This document shows positions 4,812-7,593 of a stretch of 7,593 nt of DNA, piece after piece (the stretch's first letter is position 1; every line of letters begins with the position of its first letter). Source of the stretch: Pseudomonadota bacterium (GTDB lineage Bacteria; Pseudomonadota; Gammaproteobacteria; Steroidobacterales; Steroidobacteraceae); contig JAJZFQ010000035.1 in the NCBI GenBank assembly GCA_021805275.1, forward strand, positions 1-7,593, read 5' to 3'. The notes beneath the pieces are model-generated. The model was not told where the DNA came from and did no database searches. It was given only the letters and a program-made list of their open reading frames with translations. The translations under genes and the position numbers were made by a program.

Positions 4812-7169
4812 ATGGCCTTCGGCATCACGATGCTGGGTATCTTGGGGGCCGCCGGAGGCCGGGCAAGCGGCGCGCAAGCGGCGCCCCGGAAACTCCACGA
4901 GGTGCTCATCAGCGCCGCGCCGCTGCCCGGAGCGGCGGTACCGCTCGATGACATACCGGGTAACGTGCAGGTTCTCTCGGCAAGGAGCCTCGAGCAGCAG
5001 GGCACGGCGAGCCTGACGACGGCGCTCAACAACCAGCTGAGCAGCATCAACGTCAACGACGACATCGTCGATCCGTTCCAACCGGATATCCTCTACCGGG
5101 GATTCGAGGCCTCCCCGGTGCTCGGTACGCCCGAGGGCCTGGCGGTGTACGAGAACGGTGTCCGGATCAATGAGGCGTTCGGCGATACCGTCAACTGGGA
5201 TCTGATTTTGCCGAGTGCAATCGATCGGGTGACGCTCACGAGCTCCAGTGCCGTATACGGCCTCAACGCCCTCGGCGGGGCGATCTCCCTCACCATGAAG
5301 AACGGCTTCAACTCTCGCGGCGGGGACGTCTCGCTCTCGGGAGGGTCATTTCATCGCCAGGAGTTGACTGCGCAGTACGGCACGCACGCCGGGATCGTGG
5401 GCTTCTACGTGGCGGCCCGCGGGCTGAACTGGCGGGGATGGCGGAACTTCTCCAGCGATCAGCTGCGCAACCTCTACACCGTGCTCAGCCTGCACGGGCA
5501 CTCCGGAACGCTCGATCTGAGCTACGCGTGGGACCAGAACAGACTCCAGGGGGAGAGCGCGGTGCCGGTGCAGGAACTCGCCATCAACCGCTCAATGGTA
5601 TTCACCGGGCCTCAGTCGAATCGCAACCGGCTGAAATTTCTCACACTCAACGGCATGCTGCGACTGCCGGCGCGCTGGACGCTCGCCACGGTGCTCTACG
5701 TGCGCGACTTCAGCCAGTTCGTTTCGAACGGTAATACCACCAATTATGTCCCCTGCAATACTCTGCCCGGCGTGCTCTGCCAGCCGGACGGCGTTACACC
5801 ACTGACCAATGCGGCCGGACAGCAGCTGCCTGACATCTCCGGCGGAGGCGCTCGCCATATCGGGGAGAATGATTTCGAGTTTCTGCACTCCTGGGGACGG
5901 GGCGCCGCGCTGCAGCTTGCCAACGGTGCGACACTCCTCGGTCGCGTCAACCATTTCGCGCTCGGAGCGGCGGTCGACTACGCCTCGACAAGCTACTACG
6001 CGGGTGCCCAGATCGGCCTGCTGAATGCGCAGCTGACGGTGCTGCCGTCGAGCTTGTACGTCGTCACAGCCGAGAATTCCCCGGGGGCGCTGGCAAACGG
6101 CGATGCGGTGCCGGTGCACGTCGATTCTGTGAACAAGAATCTCGGCGGCTACGCGACCGATACGTTCAATGTGACCCAGCGGCTCGCCGTCACGGCAAGC
6201 GGACGTTACAATATCACTCATGTAAACCTCGTTGATCAGCTGGGCAGCGCGCTCAACGGATTCAACCGGTTCGCCCACTTCAATCCGTCGGTTGGCCTGA
6301 CCTACCGAGCGCGTCCTGCCGTGACGCTCTTTGCAGGCTACTCGGTGAACAGTCGCGCGCCGACGCCGGGGGAGCTCGAGTGTGCCAATCCGCACGCGCC
6401 GTGTCTCCTGCCCTCCAGTCTCTCCGGCGACCCGCCACTGCACGCGGTCGTCTCGCATACGATCGAAGCCGGCCTGCGCGGTCGATTCGTCGGATTTGCG
6501 TGGATCGGCGGGGCGCTGCGCTGGAACGTCAGTGTCTTCCGGACAGTGCTGTACGATGACATCCAGTCCATCGCGACCTCGCATGCCTCGGGCTATTTCG
6601 CCAATGTCGGCGACACGCGTCGACAGGGTGTGGAGGTCGGCTTCCATTACCACGCGCTTCGCTGGTCGGCGTACGCCAACTACAGCCTGGTGCGGGCAAC
6701 CTACCTCACGGCACTGACGGTGCCGTCCCGGTCCAACCCGTCGCGCGATGCCAACGGGAACATCCACGTGCAGCCCGGGGACCAGTTTCCGGGCATCCCG
6801 GAGAATCGCTGGAAGCTCGGCGCGGACGTGCGGATCGTGCCGAAGTGGACCGTCGGCGGGAACCTCAACATCACGAGCAGCAGCTACTTCGTGGGCGATC
6901 AGTCGAACCAGCTCGCGCCGCTGCCGGGCTATTCGGTGCTTGACATGCACATCATGTATCGACCGGCGCGGCGCCTGGAGCTGTTCGTCACGGTCGACAA
7001 TCTGCTCAATGAGAAATTCGCAACCTGGGGTATTCTCAGTGATCCGACCGGGGTGGGTGCGCCGGGGATCCCGGCGAATGCAGTCACCAACGGGCCGGGT
7101 GTTAACAACCGATTTGTCAGTCCGGCGGCACCCTTGGAGATCTTTGGCGGGGTCCGTGTGCGCTTCTGA
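4812..7169 (+). CDS. TonB-dependent outer-membrane receptor
   Basis: Outer-membrane gated channel that takes up a scarce ligand using energy from TonB-ExbB-ExbD. It is 785 residues. Residues 1-23 form a probable signal peptide (hydrophobic 3-16, cleavage after SGAQA). HEVLISA at 29-35 fits a TonB box. The plug spans about 45-165: IPGNVQVLSARSLEQQG, LYRGFEASPVLGTPEGLAVY, then ENGVRINEAFGDTVNWD and VYGLNALGGAISLTMKNGF. The remainder is a 22-strand-type barrel with Tyr/Asn-rich strands, including YSVNSRAPTPGELECANP and VDNLLNEKFATWG, and ends in GVRVRF with the C-terminal Phe used for outer-membrane insertion. Two close cysteine pairs, C315/C323 and C524/C531, probably form disulfides in outer loops. 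The phrasing of the plug is shared by a receptor group in acidophilic and xanthomonad-like proteobacteria, but no ligand can be assigned. No importer or siderophore gene is adjacent. Confidence 0.92.
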   Translation: MAFGITMLGILGAAGGRASGAQAAPRKLHEVLISAAPLPGAAVPLDDIPGNVQVLSARSLEQQGTASLTTALNNQLSSINVNDDIVDPFQPDILYRGFEASPVLGTPEGLAVYENGVRINEAFGDTVNWDLILPSAIDRVTLTSSSAVYGLNALGGAISLTMKNGFNSRGGDVSLSGGSFHRQELTAQYGTHAGIVGFYVAARGLNWRGWRNFSSDQLRNLYTVLSLHGHSGTLDLSYAWDQNRLQGESAVPVQELAINRSMVFTGPQSNRNRLKFLTLNGMLRLPARWTLATVLYVRDFSQFVSNGNTTNYVPCNTLPGVLCQPDGVTPLTNAAGQQLPDISGGGARHIGENDFEFLHSWGRGAALQLANGATLLGRVNHFALGAAVDYASTSYYAGAQIGLLNAQLTVLPSSLYVVTAENSPGALANGDAVPVHVDSVNKNLGGYATDTFNVTQRLAVTASGRYNITHVNLVDQLGSALNGFNRFAHFNPSVGLTYRARPAVTLFAGYSVNSRAPTPGELECANPHAPCLLPSSLSGDPPLHAVVSHTIEAGLRGRFVGFAWIGGALRWNVSVFRTVLYDDIQSIATSHASGYFANVGDTRRQGVEVGFHYHALRWSAYANYSLVRATYLTALTVPSRSNPSRDANGNIHVQPGDQFPGIPENRWKLGADVRIVPKWTVGGNLNITSSSYFVGDQSNQLAPLPGYSVLDMHIMYRPARRLELFVTVDNLLNEKFATWGILSDPTGVGAPGIPANAVTNGPGVNNRFVSPAAPLEIFGGVRVRF

Positions 7170-7244
7170 GCCGCGCGCGGTGATGTTCGCCTGGGCAAAA
7201 CGTCTCCAGAAAATCGGCTGCGCCAGAGCAGGAGAAGCGGACCG

Positions 7245-7258
7245 GGCAGCTCGCTGCC
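7245..7258. repeat. Small inverted repeat between convergent genes
   Basis: GGCAGC (7245-7250) and GCTGCC (7253-7258) could fold as a 5-bp stem with a CTCG loop, in the 114-bp gap between the receptor and the convergent urcA remnant. No T-run follows on either strand, so a terminator role is weakly supported. Confidence 0.25.
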
Positions 7259-7283
7259 GTCGCCAGTGTGCGCGTGCCACCGA

Positions 7284-7593
7284 TCACGCGCCCCGGACTT
7301 CGCGCTCGGCGGAATCCATGGCCGCCGTGACCTGGCTCGAGGCGTTCTCAATGGGTGCTCGTGTGCACCGGGCGACGCCTTCAGACTGCGCGGGATTAAA
7401 GTCTTTCGATCTGCGCGCACGCGAAGCGCGCTGTCTCGGCGATCCGGCGGCGTAGTTCCGCCTCGCCGGCGCCGGTGGTGAGGCCCAGGTCGGCATAACC
7501 GACCCGATGGGTCAGGGTCACCCGGTCGACGGGGGCGCCGACGCCGGTGCGTGCGGCCACGGCCTGGGCGACGGTGCTGACCTCGACGGTGAC
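7284..7593 (-). pseudogene. UrcA-family protein, frameshifted; 5' end beyond the window
   Basis: UrcA-family proteins are small, usually exported proteins of unknown function with two conserved cysteines. Entering at 7593, the first frame gives 65 codons including GVGAPVDRVTLTHRVGYADL and GLTT, then ELRRRIAETARFACAQIERL, the core family signature, and stops at TAA 7398-7396. The expected C-terminal part is present in the next frame: FNPAQSEGVARCTRAPIENA, then SSQVTAAMDSAEREVRGA and a TGA at 7286-7284. Removing one base of the AAA at 7404-7406 joins the two as AQIEDFNPAQ and restores both cysteines (FAC and ARC). It is therefore a recent frameshift or a sequencing error rather than a natural short protein. 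The N-terminal signal peptide would lie outside the window. It converges on the receptor gene. Confidence 0.75.

Noticed and set aside
5592..7280. 562-codon minus-strand open frame
   Set aside because: It is wholly antisense to the TonB-dependent receptor; its Arg/His-rich translation resembles nothing and is explained by GC-rich codon use on the plus strand.
1..7593. CRISPR arrays, tRNA or rRNA genes, riboswitches
   Set aside because: I read for regularly spaced direct repeats and tRNA-like cloverleaf motifs on both strands and saw none.

Overview
This is a GC-rich window (my estimate, about 64% G+C) from what looks like a pseudomonadote chromosome. A UbiM-type ubiquinone hydroxylase, an UrcA-family remnant and a large TonB-dependent receptor together point to a Gram-negative proteobacterium. 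UrcA proteins are commonest in Alphaproteobacteria and in gammaproteobacteria near Xanthomonadales/Nevskiales, so I lean that way, but the window alone does not fix the genus. Three genes look intact: a class I SAM-dependent methyltransferase (1492-2139, +), ubiM (2553-3773, +) and a TonB-dependent receptor (4812-7169, +). A fourth, a VapB/VagC-type antitoxin (minus strand), enters from the left edge and is cut by it.

Layout. 1-290: the antitoxin, with an easily read sigma70-type promoter whose -10 lies inside paired GCATATGC palindromes, probably its autoregulatory operator. 290-1490: no intact gene, but two recognisable protein relics on the minus strand, a piece of an IS3-family transposase (621-848) and a piece resembling an AbiEii/DUF1814 nucleotidyltransferase (1132-1281). 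1492-3773: methyltransferase, a 413-bp gap holding a nested inverted repeat, then ubiM. 3799-4378: on the minus strand, the remains of a NarL/GacA-type response regulator with most of its receiver domain deleted and, overlapping its start by a GTGA junction, the frameshifted ATPase end of its presumed sensor kinase. 4379-4811: a gene-free stretch. 4812-7169: the receptor. 7284-7593: an UrcA-family gene convergent to the receptor, split by an apparent one-base frameshift and leaving the window on the right.

How it fits together. UbiM hydroxylates the ubiquinone ring; the receptor would import a TonB-dependent substrate that cannot be named from the sequence. I see no operon joining the intact genes. 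The strongest overall impression is of gene decay: five of the nine recognisable protein-coding segments are fragments or frameshifted, and all five lie on the minus strand, while the three complete genes lie on the plus strand. I do not see a convincing new multi-gene system. The observations most worth following are the antitoxin operator architecture, the dead two-component pair beside the receptor, and the split urcA.
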